From Sphingomonas sp. BAUL-RG-20F-R05-02 (GTDB lineage: Bacteria; Pseudomonadota; Alphaproteobacteria; Sphingomonadales; Sphingomonadaceae), in assembly GCF_022662305.1 (NCBI RefSeq), contig NZ_JAKNQH010000001.1, positions 186,001-250,000 on the forward strand: a DNA stretch of 64,000 nucleotides, in the 5' to 3' direction. This document shows, in pieces, positions 42,814 to 53,112 of the stretch (position 1 is the first letter of the stretch; each line of letters begins with the position of its first letter). Position numbers and translations under genes: made by a program. The notes under the pieces were generated by a model. That model saw only the letters and a program-made list of their open reading frames with translations. It was not told the origin of the DNA and ran no database searches.

Positions 42814-44811
42814 ATGGTTCCAAGTGTCGTTAAAATCGCTTTGCTGGCCGCCGGTGCATCCGGCGCGCTGGCGGTTGCCGGGAGTGCGCAGGAGCAGCTC
42901 GGCTGGGGTCGCGCCACACAGGCGCTGACGCAGCAGCAATATCCGGCCCAGAGCGCGGCGTTATCAGCGGCGATCGCGCAGTGGAAGTCGCTCCAGCAGA
43001 CCAGCGGTTATCCGTTTGAAACCTACGCCAATTTCCTCATCGCACATCCTGGCTGGCCCGCCGAGATGGCGCTGCGCCGCGCTGCCGAACGCACGCTTGA
43101 CGGCACGACGCCGGTTTCGCCAAGCACCACGGTGGCGTTCTTCCGCCGCTTTCCGCCGCTGACCGCTGCCGGCAAGGTGCGGTTCGCGCAGAGCCTTGCC
43201 GCTGCCGGCTACCGTGACGAGGCCAACGTTGCGGCGCGCAATGCCTGGGTGTCGGGCAACTTGTCCGTAAACGACGAGACGGCGATCATTTCCGGCTTCT
43301 CGGGTGCGCTGACGCCGGCGGATCACGATGCGCGTATGGATGCGCTCTTGTGGCAGGGCGCGACGTCGGCGGCGCAGCGCCAGCTTGCGCTGACCAGCTA
43401 TGCGCGTCGCCCGGTGTTCACGGCGCGGCTCGCGTTTCGTACCAACGCGGCCGATGCGCCGTCCCAGGCGATCGCGACGCAGGCCTATGGCGCGGCCGAT
43501 CCGGGCTGGCTGGCGGATCGCGCGACGTGGTTGCGCAACAACGGCGGCTTCGGCGCGCGCGAATTGCTCGCGCGGCGCCCGGCGCTGGCGACACGACCGG
43601 GCAATGTCGAGGAGTGGTACGAAGTACTGCTCGCCAACGCCAAGGGCGCGGCGGCGGACGCGCAATATGCCACCGCCTACGACATCGCGCGGCAGGTGGA
43701 TGACGCCTACCCGCTCGGCACCGACGTCAGCGCGCAGCCGTATGGCGAGCGGGACGATTATACCAGTCTCGTCTGGCTGGCCGGCTACACCGCGCTGAAG
43801 CAGCTTGGCCGCCCGGCGGATGCAGTGGCGCTGTTCGCCCGGTATGCCCACGCCTCGAAGACGCCGACCACGCAGTCCAAGGGTTTGTACTGGGCGGGTC
43901 GCGCTGCGGAGGCGGCGGGGCAGCGCGATGTCGCGACAAGCTATTACACGCAGGCTGCGGGCTTCCCTGATCTGTTTTACGGGCAGCTTGCCACCGAGCG
44001 GCTGGGCCGCGCGCTGACCGCACCCGGTGCACCGGTGATGCGTCCGGTCGATGCGAGCGCGCGCGATGCTTTCTACGGCCGCGAAGTGGTGCGCGCCGCG
44101 CAATATCTCGGCACCGCCGGCGATTGGGAGGATCAAAGCGCGTTCGTCCGCCAGATCGCGATCGACGCGAAGAGCGACAGCGATCACGTACTCGCCACCG
44201 AACTGTCGCGCATGCTGGGTCGCCCCGATCTCGGCGTGATGGTCGGGCGCAGCGCGCTTCAGAACGGTCTCAGCGATTATTCGACAGTCGGTTTCCCGAC
44301 CGTGCGCGTGCCGGCCAGCGCCAACGACAACTGGGTGATGATCCATGCCATCGCGCGGCAGGAAAGTCAGTTCGACCGCGCCGCGATCAGCCATGCCGGC
44401 GCGCGCGGGCTGATGCAGCTGATGCCGGGCACCGCGCGCGAAACCGCGACGAAGCTCGGCCTCGGCTACAATGCCGGCAGCCTGATCACCGACACCGATT
44501 ACAACATCATGGTGGGGTCGAGCTATTTTGCGCGCATCTTCAATCTGTATGGCAGCTACCCGTTGGCGGTCGCCGCGTACAATGCCGGACCGGGCAACGT
44601 GAACAAGTGGTTGCGCGCCAACGGCGACCCACGCACCGGCAGCGTCGACATCGTCGACTGGATCGAGGCGATCCCGATCTACGAGACCAAGAACTACGTT
44701 CAGCGCGTGCTGGAAAACGCGGTGGTGTACGATCTGATGAACCCGCAACACGCGCGCTCGACCGGCGCAAACCGGATCAGCTGGTATCTTGGCAAGGGCC
44801 GGCCGGGCTGA
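42814..44811 (+). CDS. Soluble lytic murein transglycosylase (Slt70-like)
   Basis: 665 aa. Signal-like N-terminus (VKIALLAAGASGALAVAGSAQ), a long alpha-superhelical region (about 30-490) of TPR-like helices, and a C-terminal GEWL/Slt domain with catalytic Glu517 (ARQESQFDRAAIS), GARGLMQLMPGTA and AVAAYNAGPGNVNKW. It cleaves glycan strands of peptidoglycan with formation of 1,6-anhydromuramyl ends in the periplasm. ATG 42814; the longer frame upstream is overlap with ettA's tail and intergenic sequence. greB follows after 15 nt. Confidence 0.94.
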   Translation: MVPSVVKIALLAAGASGALAVAGSAQEQLGWGRATQALTQQQYPAQSAALSAAIAQWKSLQQTSGYPFETYANFLIAHPGWPAEMALRRAAERTLDGTTPVSPSTTVAFFRRFPPLTAAGKVRFAQSLAAAGYRDEANVAARNAWVSGNLSVNDETAIISGFSGALTPADHDARMDALLWQGATSAAQRQLALTSYARRPVFTARLAFRTNAADAPSQAIATQAYGAADPGWLADRATWLRNNGGFGARELLARRPALATRPGNVEEWYEVLLANAKGAAADAQYATAYDIARQVDDAYPLGTDVSAQPYGERDDYTSLVWLAGYTALKQLGRPADAVALFARYAHASKTPTTQSKGLYWAGRAAEAAGQRDVATSYYTQAAGFPDLFYGQLATERLGRALTAPGAPVMRPVDASARDAFYGREVVRAAQYLGTAGDWEDQSAFVRQIAIDAKSDSDHVLATELSRMLGRPDLGVMVGRSALQNGLSDYSTVGFPTVRVPASANDNWVMIHAIARQESQFDRAAISHAGARGLMQLMPGTARETATKLGLGYNAGSLITDTDYNIMVGSSYFARIFNLYGSYPLAVAAYNAGPGNVNKWLRANGDPRTGSVDIVDWIEAIPIYETKNYVQRVLENAVVYDLMNPQHARSTGANRISWYLGKGRPG

Positions 44812-44826
44812 GCCTCCGCACGCGCG

Positions 44827-45318
44827 ATGAACGACCGCCCCAATTACATCACGCCCGCAGGGTACGCGGTGCTGCGCGCCGAGTATGACGCGCTGTTAGG
44901 GGACGAGCGGCCCAAGCTGGTTGACGTGATCTCCTGGGCGGCGGGCAACGGCGACCGGTCTGAGAACGGCGATTACATTTACGGCCGCAAACGACTGCGC
45001 GAGATCGACCGCCGGCTGGGCTTCCTCGCGCGGCGGATGAAGGCGGCGAAGATCGTCGACCCCTCGGCACAGGGCGATCGCAGCCGAGTGTGGTTCGGCG
45101 CGACCGTCACCATTGCCGATGAAGATGATAACGAGCGCGACCTGACGCTGGTCGGCGACGATGAGACCGATGCCGGCGCCGGCAAGATCGGCTGGAACGC
45201 ACCGCTCGCGCGCGCCTTGCGGGGGAGCACGGTGGGCGATCTGCGCCGCGTGACGTTGCCGGCGGGCGAGCGAGAGTATGAAGTGATCGCCATTGACTAC
45301 CCCGAGGCGCGCGCCTGA
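44827..45318 (+). CDS. greB: Transcription elongation factor GreB
   Basis: 163 aa. N-terminal coiled coil (ITPAGYAVLRAEYDALL) whose tip carries GDRSENGDYIYGRKRLREIDRR; the D and E at the tip are the residues that stimulate RNA polymerase cleavage, and the RKRLREIDRR continuation matches GreB rather than GreA. The C-terminal FKBP-like domain has VWFGATVTIADEDDNE and ALRGSTVGDL. It rescues backtracked transcription complexes. Close spacing to the transglycosylase gene suggests cotranscription. Confidence 0.93.
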   Translation: MNDRPNYITPAGYAVLRAEYDALLGDERPKLVDVISWAAGNGDRSENGDYIYGRKRLREIDRRLGFLARRMKAAKIVDPSAQGDRSRVWFGATVTIADEDDNERDLTLVGDDETDAGAGKIGWNAPLARALRGSTVGDLRRVTLPAGEREYEVIAIDYPEARA

Positions 45319-45506
45319 CGCGTCAGTCCGCAGTGGCCCACCTTTCGCAGCATCTGGTAATAGCCTAGTGCGCCGCTCGGTGCATCGCGTTCGCAGCCGA
45401 TCCGTTCACCGAGCGCCCCGCGCACCACGCCGTACCTTTCTCCGATGATCGGCAGCATCACCCGCAGCCGCTCATCCACGCCGACCGCGTGGTCGCAGCG
45501 CGCCAC
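45297..45506 (-). CDS. Hypothetical 69-aa protein (uncertain)
   Basis: A GTG-started minus-strand frame with protein-like composition (VDERLRVMLPIIGERYGVVRG; SGALGYYQMLRKVGHCGL). It overlaps the last 22 bases of greB on the other strand and has no clear ribosome-binding site. The frame is open a further 14 codons upstream (to TGA) without another start. It is the only candidate in the 372 bp between greB and tyrS; the rest of that stretch shows nothing. It may be a fragment of a lost gene. Confidence 0.35.
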   Translation of the reverse strand: MARCDHAVGVDERLRVMLPIIGERYGVVRGALGERIGCERDAPSGALGYYQMLRKVGHCGLTRQARASG

Positions 45507-45690
45507 GACCAGCAGCCACAGTCTGCGCTCGCGCGTGTGCGTGATGTTTCAGCGCGTCGCGCTGCTGCCTGCGTGCTTGCTAGCCAGCCCGTGCTGCTTG
45601 CCCCATCATCGCCGCCTCGTCTCCTGATCCGGATCGACGCTAGACGGCGATACTGAAGCTCGCGGAAAAAGGAAGCTGTTCAACCGTGCT

Positions 45691-46932
45691 TCACGCCGAT
45701 GGCGTGGAGGCGACGAGCAACCCGTGGTGCTTCTTGCCGGCAGCGATCCGCACCGGCGCGGCGCCGACCGTCACGATCAGCGCCTCGTCGCTCACCTTGT
45801 CGTCGCCGACGCGTGCGCCGCCGCCCTTGATGAGCCGCTTGGCCTCACCCTTCGATGCGACCAGACCGAGGGCGACGAGCGCATCGAGAATGGCGATGCT
45901 GCCGCCTTCGACCGTAAACGTCGGCAGCGCGTCGCCAGCCGCGCCTTCCTCAAAGGTGCGGCGCGCGGTTTCGCGAGCCTCGGCGGCGGCGGCTTCGCCA
46001 CGGCACAGCGCGGTGGCGGCGTCGGCGAGGATCTTCTTGGCGTCGTTGATCTCCGCGCCCTGCAGTGCCTCCAGCCGGGCGATCTCGTCGAGCGGCAGGT
46101 CGGTGAACAGCCGCAGAAACCGGCCGACATCGGCGTCCTGCGTGTTGCGCCAGAACTGCCAGTAATCATACGCGGGCAGTGCATCCGCGTTGAGCCACAC
46201 CGCGCCCGACATGGTCTTGCCCATCTTGGCGCCGTCCGCCGTTGTGATGAGCGGGGTGGTCAGGCCGTACACCGTCTCGCCGGCGACGCGGCGGGTGAGT
46301 TCGATACCGTTGACGATATTACCCCACTGGTCCGATCCGCCCATCTGCAACCGCACACCCGAACGGCGCGACAGTTCGAGGAAGTCATAACCTTGCAAAA
46401 TCATATAGTTGAATTCGAGAAAGCTCAACGACTGTTCGCGGTCGAGCCGCAGCTTGACCGAATCGAAACTGAGCATCCGGTTGATCGAGAAATGCTGGCC
46501 GATCTCGCGCAGGAACGGGATATATTCGAGCTTGTCGAGCCAGTCGGCGTTATCGACCATCACCGCATCCGAAGGCCCGTCGCCGAAGGTGAGGAACCGT
46601 TCGAACACGCGTTTGATCGAGGCGACGTTGCTGGTGATCGTATCGTCGGTGAGCAGCTTGCGCGCCTCATCCTTGAACGAGGGATCGCCGATCTTGCCCG
46701 TGCCGCCGCCCATCAGCACGACGGGCTTGTGCCCGGCCTGTTGAAGGCGGCGCAGCATCATGATCTGGACGAGGCTGCCGACGTGGAGCGACGGCGCAGT
46801 GGGATCGAAGCCGATATAGCCGGGCACGATCTGCTTGGCGGCGAGCGCGTCGAGGCCGTGCGCGTCGGTTACCTGGTGGATGTAGCCGCGCGCGGACAGC
46901 AGGCGGAGCAGATCGGAGCTGTATTCGGTCAT
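45691..46932 (-). CDS. tyrS: Tyrosyl-tRNA synthetase
   Basis: 413 aa, class I synthetase. HIGH-type signature is SLHVGSL, tyrosine/tRNA region [15 protein letters not shown], and the KMSKS-type loop is KMGKTMSG. The C-terminal S4 RNA-binding domain reads [22 protein letters not shown]. It charges tRNA-Tyr in the cytoplasm. It lies 12 nt after the acyl-CoA ligase stop and may share its transcript. An essential housekeeping gene at the end of a metabolic run. Confidence 0.97.
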   Translation of the reverse strand: MTEYSSDLLRLLSARGYIHQVTDAHGLDALAAKQIVPGYIGFDPTAPSLHVGSLVQIMMLRRLQQAGHKPVVLMGGGTGKIGDPSFKDEARKLLTDDTITSNVASIKRVFERFLTFGDGPSDAVMVDNADWLDKLEYIPFLREIGQHFSINRMLSFDSVKLRLDREQSLSFLEFNYMILQGYDFLELSRRSGVRLQMGGSDQWGNIVNGIELTRRVAGETVYGLTTPLITTADGAKMGKTMSGAVWLNADALPAYDYWQFWRNTQDADVGRFLRLFTDLPLDEIARLEALQGAEINDAKKILADAATALCRGEAAAAEARETARRTFEEGAAGDALPTFTVEGGSIAILDALVALGLVASKGEAKRLIKGGGARVGDDKVSDEALIVTVGAAPVRIAAGKKHHGLLVASTPSA

Positions 46933-46944
46933 GATGCGCGCCGC

Positions 46945-48435
46945 TTACAGGGTCTCGTGGCTCCTGAGTAGAGGGGACGCGCGCACTTCTCGCCGCAGCA
47001 GCTTGCCGAGATCGTTATAGGGCAGGGTATCGAGCACCGCGATCCGTTCCGGCACGCGAGAGGAGCGCAGCCGCGTGCGGACATGCGCGCGGATCGCATC
47101 GTCGGCTGGGGCGGCGTGGCCGGGGTGCAGCACCAGCGCCACGCCGATCGTCTCGCCCCATTCGGGCGACGGCAGGCCGACCGCGCAGGCGTCGGCGATG
47201 GCGGGATGGGCGAGCAAGGCGTCCTCTATCTCGCCCGGTGAGATGTTCTCGCCGCCACGCACGATCACGTCGTCGGCGCGGCCTTCGAGGAACAGGTATC
47301 CATCGCCGTCGCGCCAGCCGAGATCGCGCGTGGCGAACCAGCCGTCCGCATCGCGTGCATCTCGATCGTGGTACAGGCCCGATACCTGCGCGCCGCGTGC
47401 GTAGACTTCGCCGCGCTGGCCGGCGGGCAGGGGAGCGCCGGCGGCGTCGCGGATGGCGATGTCGATGCCGGGCAGCGGTCGCCCAGCCGATCGCAGGCGT
47501 GCGCGGATCGCCGGATCGGTTGCGGCATGGGCGGTGCGGTGGTCTTCGGGGGAGAGCGAGCAGATCGTCGCGCTGGTTTCGGTCAGGCCATAGGCGTTGG
47601 TGAAGCGTGCGAGCGGGAAACGGGTGAGCGTACGGTCGAGCAACTCCGCCGGCATCCGCCCCGCGCCGTACGAGATCGCGGTGAGCGAGGCGAGTGGTGC
47701 GGTATCATCGATCCGGTCGAGGATACGCGCAAGCATGGTCGGCACGAGGAAGGCGTAGGTCGGCGCTTCGGCCACGGCGAGGGCCAGCCACGCCTCGGTG
47801 TCGAAGGCGGGGAGCAGGATCAGCCGCCGCCGCGCGTTGATCGCGGTAAGTAGCGCGACGATGTTGGCGACGTGATAGGGCGGCACGCTGACCAGCGAGC
47901 CTTCGTGCGCGGTCGCCGGCAGCGGCGCAGCAGTGGCGGCGACATAGGCGAGCAGATGCGCGTGGTGGAGCAATGCCGCCTTGGGCGCGCCGGTGGTACC
48001 GCTGGTGAAGATCTGCACCGCCACGCCGTCGCCGGTGTGGGTGTGCAACGGGGTGGCTTGCCGCGCGGCGGCCACGAAGGTGGTGCTATCGATTACGGTC
48101 GCGCCCGGCGGGGCGGTGTGGCCGTCGCCGACGATCAGGTACGCCGGCGCGATGCGGGCGAGCAGCGCGCGCAGATCAGCGTCGCTGCGGCGGTAGTTAA
48201 GCGGTGCGTACGGCAATCCGGCGATCGCCGCGCCGAACAGCGCGATCACGCCCGCCGCGCCGTTGCCGTCGAGCAGCGCGACGTATTGCGCGCCACTGTC
48301 GCGGAACAGCGTCGCCGCACCACCTGCCGCCGCCCACAGTTCGGCGTAGCTCCAGCGTTCGCCGTCGCAGACCAGCGCGGCGCGATCGCCCGCCGCAGCG
48401 GCGGCGGCGTGGAGCAGGTCGGCGATGTTGGTCAT
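46945..48435 (-). CDS. Acyl-CoA synthetase / AMP-dependent ligase
   Basis: 496 aa, class I adenylate-forming enzyme: IFTSGTTGAPKAAL (P-loop), NAYGLTETSA, the hinge-region DGYLFLEGRADDVIVRGGENISPGEIE and the catalytic lysine in YNDLGKLLRRE near the C-terminus. Activates a carboxylic acid as acyl-AMP and then acyl-CoA. The start ATG overlaps the CoA ester lyase stop (ATGA), so the two act together, probably on one small dicarboxylic or 3-hydroxy acid. A longer frame upstream is antisense to that neighbour. The preferred acid cannot be read. Confidence 0.9.
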   Translation of the reverse strand: MTNIADLLHAAAAAAGDRAALVCDGERWSYAELWAAAGGAATLFRDSGAQYVALLDGNGAAGVIALFGAAIAGLPYAPLNYRRSDADLRALLARIAPAYLIVGDGHTAPPGATVIDSTTFVAAARQATPLHTHTGDGVAVQIFTSGTTGAPKAALLHHAHLLAYVAATAAPLPATAHEGSLVSVPPYHVANIVALLTAINARRRLILLPAFDTEAWLALAVAEAPTYAFLVPTMLARILDRIDDTAPLASLTAISYGAGRMPAELLDRTLTRFPLARFTNAYGLTETSATICSLSPEDHRTAHAATDPAIRARLRSAGRPLPGIDIAIRDAAGAPLPAGQRGEVYARGAQVSGLYHDRDARDADGWFATRDLGWRDGDGYLFLEGRADDVIVRGGENISPGEIEDALLAHPAIADACAVGLPSPEWGETIGVALVLHPGHAAPADDAIRAHVRTRLRSSRVPERIAVLDTLPYNDLGKLLRREVRASPLLRSHETL

Positions 48436-49271
48436 GTCCGCGCGATCACGTCGGCCAGCGCGAGCAGCCGTTCGGCGGCGTCGAAATGGAGCTGCTCCAC
48501 CATCGCGCCGTCGATCCGTGTCACGCCCAAGCCCTGCGCACGCGCCTCCGCCCAGCCGGCGACGATGCGGCGGGCCTGCGCGATCTCGTCTGGCGCGGGG
48601 CCGAAGATACGGTTGGCGATGTCGATCGAATTGGGGTGGACGAGCGACTTGCCGTCGAAGCCGAGCTCCACGCCCTGCCGGCACGCCGCCTCGAACCCGG
48701 CGAGATCGTCGAGATCGAGATGCACGCCGTCGATCACCGCCAGACGGTAAGCCCGCGCCGCCAGCACCATCAGCGACAGCGCGGTGAGCAGCGGCGCGCG
48801 ATCCGGGGTGTGGCGTGCACGCAGATCCTTGGTGAGGTCGTTGGTTCCAGCGACGAACCCGGCGAGCCGATCGGACGCGGCGGCGATTTCGCCTGCGCGC
48901 AGAACGCCGAGTGGCGTCTCGATCATGCACCAGATGGGATGCGGGCAGGTACGCGCGACGGTCGTGACGGTGGCGGGCGCCTCGACCTTGGGCAACAGCA
49001 CGCCGTGGATCGGCAGCGCCGCCGCCAGTACGAGATCGTCGGCATTGTCGGGCGCGCTTACCCGCAGGATCAGTTCACGGGTGGCGTAGCCGCCGGCGCG
49101 CACCGCCTCGGCGATCGCCGCGCGCGCGCGCGACTTGTTCTCCGGCCCGACCGCGTCCTCCAGATCGAAGATGATCGCGTCGCACGCCAGCGTCTTGGCC
49201 TTCTCCAGCGCACGCGGTTTGTCGCCGGGGACGTAGAGCATCGAGCGGCGCGGGCGGATCGGCTGGGTCAT
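48432..49271 (-). CDS. CoA ester lyase (CitE/malyl-CoA lyase-like, HpcH/HpaI fold)
   Basis: 279 aa TIM-barrel protein. Family motifs: MLYVPGDKPRALEKA, AIIFDLEDAVGPENKSRAR (metal-binding Glu/Asp), MIETPLGVLRA and GFDGKSLVHPNSIDI. Cleaves or condenses beta-hydroxyacyl-CoAs such as malyl- or citramalyl-CoA. Start at ATG 49271, 37 nt after cysQ ends. Coupled by ATGA to the acyl-CoA ligase, which could make its CoA-ester substrate. Confidence 0.9.
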   Translation of the reverse strand: MTQPIRPRRSMLYVPGDKPRALEKAKTLACDAIIFDLEDAVGPENKSRARAAIAEAVRAGGYATRELILRVSAPDNADDLVLAAALPIHGVLLPKVEAPATVTTVARTCPHPIWCMIETPLGVLRAGEIAAASDRLAGFVAGTNDLTKDLRARHTPDRAPLLTALSLMVLAARAYRLAVIDGVHLDLDDLAGFEAACRQGVELGFDGKSLVHPNSIDIANRIFGPAPDEIAQARRIVAGWAEARAQGLGVTRIDGAMVEQLHFDAAERLLALADVIART

Positions 49272-49308
49272 TCCGCCCGATTGGCCCCGGCCGCCCCGCT
49301 TGGCAAGC

Positions 49309-50034
49309 TCAGCCGCGCAGCAGCGCCAGCACCGTGGCGGCATGGTCGGGCCGCGCGATCAGCAGGTCGGGCAGGTACACGTCCGCCTGATTGTAGACGA
49401 GCGGGCTGCCGTCGATGCGCGAGCAGTGCAGGCCGTGCGCCGCCGCCACCGCCGCCGGTGCGGCATTGTCCCATTCATACTGGCCGCCGGAATGGAGGTA
49501 GATGTCGGCTTGCCCACGCACCACCGCCATCGCCTTGGCGCCAGCCGAGCCCATCGGCACCAGCTCCGCACCGAGCCGTTCCGCCACCATCACCGCTTCC
49601 GGCGCGGGACGACTGCGGCTGACCACCATCCGCAATACTGGCGGGGCGGGCGGCACCGGCGCGGGGCGGTCGCTGCGCAACACCACGCCGAGCCCGGGCA
49701 GCGCCACCGCGCCGACGCTCGCCACGCCGTCGATCGCCAGCGCGACGTGCACCGCCCAGTCGGCGCGTGCCTCGCCATATTCGCGCGTGCCGTCGACCGG
49801 ATCGATGATCCACACGCGCGACTGGCCGATGCGGGTGCCGTCGCACTGCATTTCCTCGGAGAGCAGCGCGTCATCGGGCCGCGCGCTGCGGATCGCGTGG
49901 ACGAGGAACTGGTTGGCGGTATGATCGCCCGCCACGCCAAGCGCCTTGCCGGTCAGTACGCCGCTCGCGCGCACTTCGAGCAGGATACGCCCGGCGGTCT
50001 CGGCGAGGTGCGCGGCGAGTTCGGCGTCGTTCAC
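49309..50034 (-). CDS. cysQ: 3'(2'),5'-bisphosphate nucleotidase CysQ
   Basis: 241 aa, inositol-monophosphatase superfamily. Metal-binding motifs are LLSEEM (Glu-Glu), [12 protein letters not shown] (the D-P-x-D-G-T core) and the C-terminal [11 protein letters not shown]. It hydrolyses PAP, the by-product of PAPS use, to AMP. GTG start overlaps the cysNC stop (GTGA), so it is co-translated with the sulfate-activating enzymes, matching its job of clearing their inhibitory by-product. Confidence 0.93.
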   Translation of the reverse strand: MNDAELAAHLAETAGRILLEVRASGVLTGKALGVAGDHTANQFLVHAIRSARPDDALLSEEMQCDGTRIGQSRVWIIDPVDGTREYGEARADWAVHVALAIDGVASVGAVALPGLGVVLRSDRPAPVPPAPPVLRMVVSRSRPAPEAVMVAERLGAELVPMGSAGAKAMAVVRGQADIYLHSGGQYEWDNAAPAAVAAAHGLHCSRIDGSPLVYNQADVYLPDLLIARPDHAATVLALLRG

Positions 50035-51956
50035 AGGTCATGGCTCCAGATGCCGACGATCTGTTCGACGATCAGGTCGGCGGCAGCTTCTGCGCTCATG
50101 CTGGTGGTGTCGATGCGGATCTCGGGGTGTTCGGGTGGCTCGTACGGGCTGTCGATGCCGGTGAAGTTGCGCAATTCACCGGCGCGCGCCTTCTTGTACA
50201 GGCCCTTGACGTCGCGCGCCTCGGCTTCGGCGAGCGGGGTGTCGATATGTACCTCTATGAACTCGCCCGCCGGCAGCATCGCGCGCACCATGTCGCGTTC
50301 GGAGCGGAATGGCGAAATGAACGCGGTGATGACGATCAGCCCGGCATCGGTCATCAGCTTGGCGACCTCGCCCACGCGGCGGATATTCTCTACCCGGTCG
50401 GCATCGGTGAAGCCGAGATCCTTGTTGAGGCCATGCCGCACATTGTCGCCGTCGAGCAGGAAACTGTGCTTGCCGAACGCGTACAGCTTCTTCTCGACGA
50501 TATTGGCGATGGTTGATTTGCCCGATCCCGACAGGCCGGTCAGCCAGACGAGGCGGGGCTGCTGCCACTTCTGCTTGGCATGCGCGGCGCGGCTGACGTC
50601 GACCGCCTGCCAGTGGATGTTGTCGGCGCGGCGCAGGCTGAAGTGGATCATCCCGCCCGCGACGGTCGCGTTGGTCATCTTGTCGATCAGGATGAAGCCG
50701 CCCAAATCGCGATTGGCCGCGTACGGCTCGAACGGGATCGGTCGGTCGGTGGTGAGATTGGCGACGCCGATCGCGTTCAACTCGAGCGTCTTGGCGGCGA
50801 GTTGCTCCATGGTGTTGACGTTGACCTGGTATTTCGGCTGCTGCACCGTCGCGGAGACGGTCTGGCTGCCGATCTTGAGCCAATAGGCACGGCCGGGCAG
50901 CAGCGGCGCCTCGTCCATCCATACGATCGTCGCCTCGAACTGGTCGGCAACCTGCGGCGGCGCATCGGCGGCGGCGATCACGTCGCCGCGCGAGCAATCC
51001 ACCTCGTCGGCAAGCGTCAGCGTCACCGACTGGCCCGCCACCGCTTCGTCGAGATCGCCGTCGGCGGTGACGATGCGCTTGACGGTTGAGGTCTTGCCGG
51101 AGGGCAACACGCGGATCGCATCCCCGGGCCGCACCCGCCCGCTCGCGATCAGCCCGGCGAACCCGCGGAAATCGAGGTTGGGGCGGTTGACCCATTGCAC
51201 CAGCATGCGGAACGGCTTGACGGCATCGACCGTCGCATCGACCGCAACGGTTTCGAGATGCTCCATCAACGACGGCCCGGTGTACCACGGCGTGTTAGCG
51301 CTGGCGGCTGTGATGTTGTCGCCCTTGAAGCCCGAGATCGGCATCGCGACGAACGCATCGATGCCAATCGACTTGGCGAAGGCGGTGTATTCCGCGACGA
51401 TCGCGTCGAACGTCGCCTGGTCGTAGCCGACCAGATCCATCTTGTTCACCGCCAGCACGATGTTGCGGATGCCGATCAGGTGGGCGAGGTACGAATGCCG
51501 CCGCGTCTGGGTCAGCACGCCCTTGCGCGCGTCGATCAGGATCACGGCGAGGTCGGCGGTGGAGGCGCCGGTCACCATGTTACGCGTATACTGTTCGTGC
51601 CCGGGCGTATCCGCGACGATGAACTTGCGCTTTTCGGTCGCGAAGAAGCGATAGGCCACGTCGATGGTGATGCCCTGCTCGCGCTCGGCAGCGAGGCCAT
51701 CGACCAGCAGCGCGAAGTCGATCTCGCCACCCTGCGTGCCGACACGCTTGCTGTCCGCCTCCAGCGTGGCGAGCTGGTCCTCGAAGATCATCTTGGCGTC
51801 GTACAGCAACCGCCCGATCAGCGTGGATTTGCCGTCATCGACCGAGCCGCAGGTGATGAACCGCAGCATCGTCTTGTGCTGATGCACGTCGAGATACGCA
51901 TCGATGTCGGCGGCGATGAGATCATCGGTCCGGTAGATCGTTTCGGCGGGTGTCAT
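50031..51956 (-). CDS. cysNC: Bifunctional sulfate adenylyltransferase subunit 1 / APS kinase (CysNC)
   Basis: 641 aa fusion. Residues 1-430 are the CysN GTPase: GSVDDGKST (G1), [12 protein letters not shown] (G3), AVNKMDLV (G4) and the EF-Tu-like barrels. Residues about 455-640 are APS kinase with [27 protein letters not shown] and [13 protein letters not shown]. With CysD it makes APS from sulfate and ATP, then PAPS. The start overlaps the cysD stop by one base (TGATG); the stop overlaps cysQ. No sulfite reductase or PAPS reductase gene is in the window. Confidence 0.97.
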   Translation of the reverse strand: MTPAETIYRTDDLIAADIDAYLDVHQHKTMLRFITCGSVDDGKSTLIGRLLYDAKMIFEDQLATLEADSKRVGTQGGEIDFALLVDGLAAEREQGITIDVAYRFFATEKRKFIVADTPGHEQYTRNMVTGASTADLAVILIDARKGVLTQTRRHSYLAHLIGIRNIVLAVNKMDLVGYDQATFDAIVAEYTAFAKSIGIDAFVAMPISGFKGDNITAASANTPWYTGPSLMEHLETVAVDATVDAVKPFRMLVQWVNRPNLDFRGFAGLIASGRVRPGDAIRVLPSGKTSTVKRIVTADGDLDEAVAGQSVTLTLADEVDCSRGDVIAAADAPPQVADQFEATIVWMDEAPLLPGRAYWLKIGSQTVSATVQQPKYQVNVNTMEQLAAKTLELNAIGVANLTTDRPIPFEPYAANRDLGGFILIDKMTNATVAGGMIHFSLRRADNIHWQAVDVSRAAHAKQKWQQPRLVWLTGLSGSGKSTIANIVEKKLYAFGKHSFLLDGDNVRHGLNKDLGFTDADRVENIRRVGEVAKLMTDAGLIVITAFISPFRSERDMVRAMLPAGEFIEVHIDTPLAEAEARDVKGLYKKARAGELRNFTGIDSPYEPPEHPEIRIDTTSMSAEAAADLIVEQIVGIWSHDL

Positions 51957-52858
51957 CAGAAATACCCCTCCTGCTTCTTCTTCTCCATGCTGGCGTCGCC
52001 ACCGTCCTTGTCGATCGCGCGGCCCTGGCGTTCGCTGGTGGTGGTGAGCAGCATCTCCTGGATCACCTGCGGCAGCGTCGTCGCTTCGCTCTCCACCGCG
52101 CCGGTGAGCGGATAGCAGCCGAGCGTGCGGAACCGGATCGAGCGCGTCACCGGCTCCTCACCCGGCGCAAGGCGGAAGCGGTCATCGTCCACCATCAGCA
52201 GCATGCCGTCCCGCTCCACCGTCGGGCGCGGCGCGGAGAAGTACAGCGGCACGATCTCGATGCCTTCGAGGTGGATGTACTGCCAGATGTCGAGCTCGGT
52301 CCAGTTCGAGATCGGGAACACCCGCATGCTCTCGCCCTTGGCCTTGCGGACGTTGTAGAGGTGCCACAGTTCGGGGCGCTGCGCCTTCGGGTCCCAGCGG
52401 TGCGAGGCGGTGCGGAACGAGATGATCCGTTCCTTGGCGCGACTCTTCTCCTCGTCACGTCGCGCGCCGCCGAATGCCGCGTCGAAGCCGTACAGGTCGA
52501 GCGCCTGCTTCAACCCTTCGGTCTTCCACATGTCGGTGTGGAGCGGGCCGTGATCGAAGGGGTTGATGCCCCGCGCCTTGGCCTCGGGATTCTGATACAC
52601 TAGCAGCTCCATTCCCGCTTCGGCGGCGGCACGGTCGCGTAGGCGGTACATCTCCTGGAACTTCCAGGTGGTGTCGACATGAAGCAGCGGGAACGGCGGT
52701 GGCGCGGGGTAGAACGCCTTCTTCGCAAGGTGCAGCATCACCGCCGAATCCTTGCCGACGCTGTACAGCATCACCGGCTTCTCCGCCTCGGCGACGACTT
52801 CGCGCAGGATGTGGATGGCTTCCGATTCAAGCCGTTGCAAATGGGTGAGGGTGGTCAC
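51956..52858 (-). CDS. cysD: Sulfate adenylyltransferase subunit 2 (CysD)
   Basis: 300 aa PP-loop ATPase: [15 protein letters not shown] (pyrophosphate loop), [31 protein letters not shown] and [15 protein letters not shown] are the family's blocks. Forms APS with CysN. First gene of a six-gene minus-strand run. The upstream 254 bp to the divergent transporter gene must contain the promoter; no control element was identified there. Confidence 0.96.
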   Translation of the reverse strand: MTTLTHLQRLESEAIHILREVVAEAEKPVMLYSVGKDSAVMLHLAKKAFYPAPPPFPLLHVDTTWKFQEMYRLRDRAAAEAGMELLVYQNPEAKARGINPFDHGPLHTDMWKTEGLKQALDLYGFDAAFGGARRDEEKSRAKERIISFRTASHRWDPKAQRPELWHLYNVRKAKGESMRVFPISNWTELDIWQYIHLEGIEIVPLYFSAPRPTVERDGMLLMVDDDRFRLAPGEEPVTRSIRFRTLGCYPLTGAVESEATTLPQVIQEMLLTTTSERQGRAIDKDGGDASMEKKKQEGYF

Positions 52859-53112
52859 ACGGGGTTCCGATTGCGCGAAGAGGATAGAGTAAGCCTAAGT
52901 CGGTCCGCGACGGATTTCGGCAAGCGAGCGTTTCTAGGGGCCGCCCAACCGCAGCTAGGTTGGAGCTACAAAATCATGGCCTCACGATATGTGATGATCG
53001 CTGGCGCGGCTATCGCATTGTATGCCCTCGGCGCGGACCGTACATGCGCGTCGACACTTCGCCTGTCCGCCGCGACCGAACGCGGCGCGGGCCGAGGGGA
53101 AGGACGTCTGCC

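Noticed and set aside
42964..44751. Minus-strand 595-codon open frame over the lytic transglycosylase
   Set aside because: Arg/Gly/Ala-rich antisense artefact; no start context and no recognisable domain.
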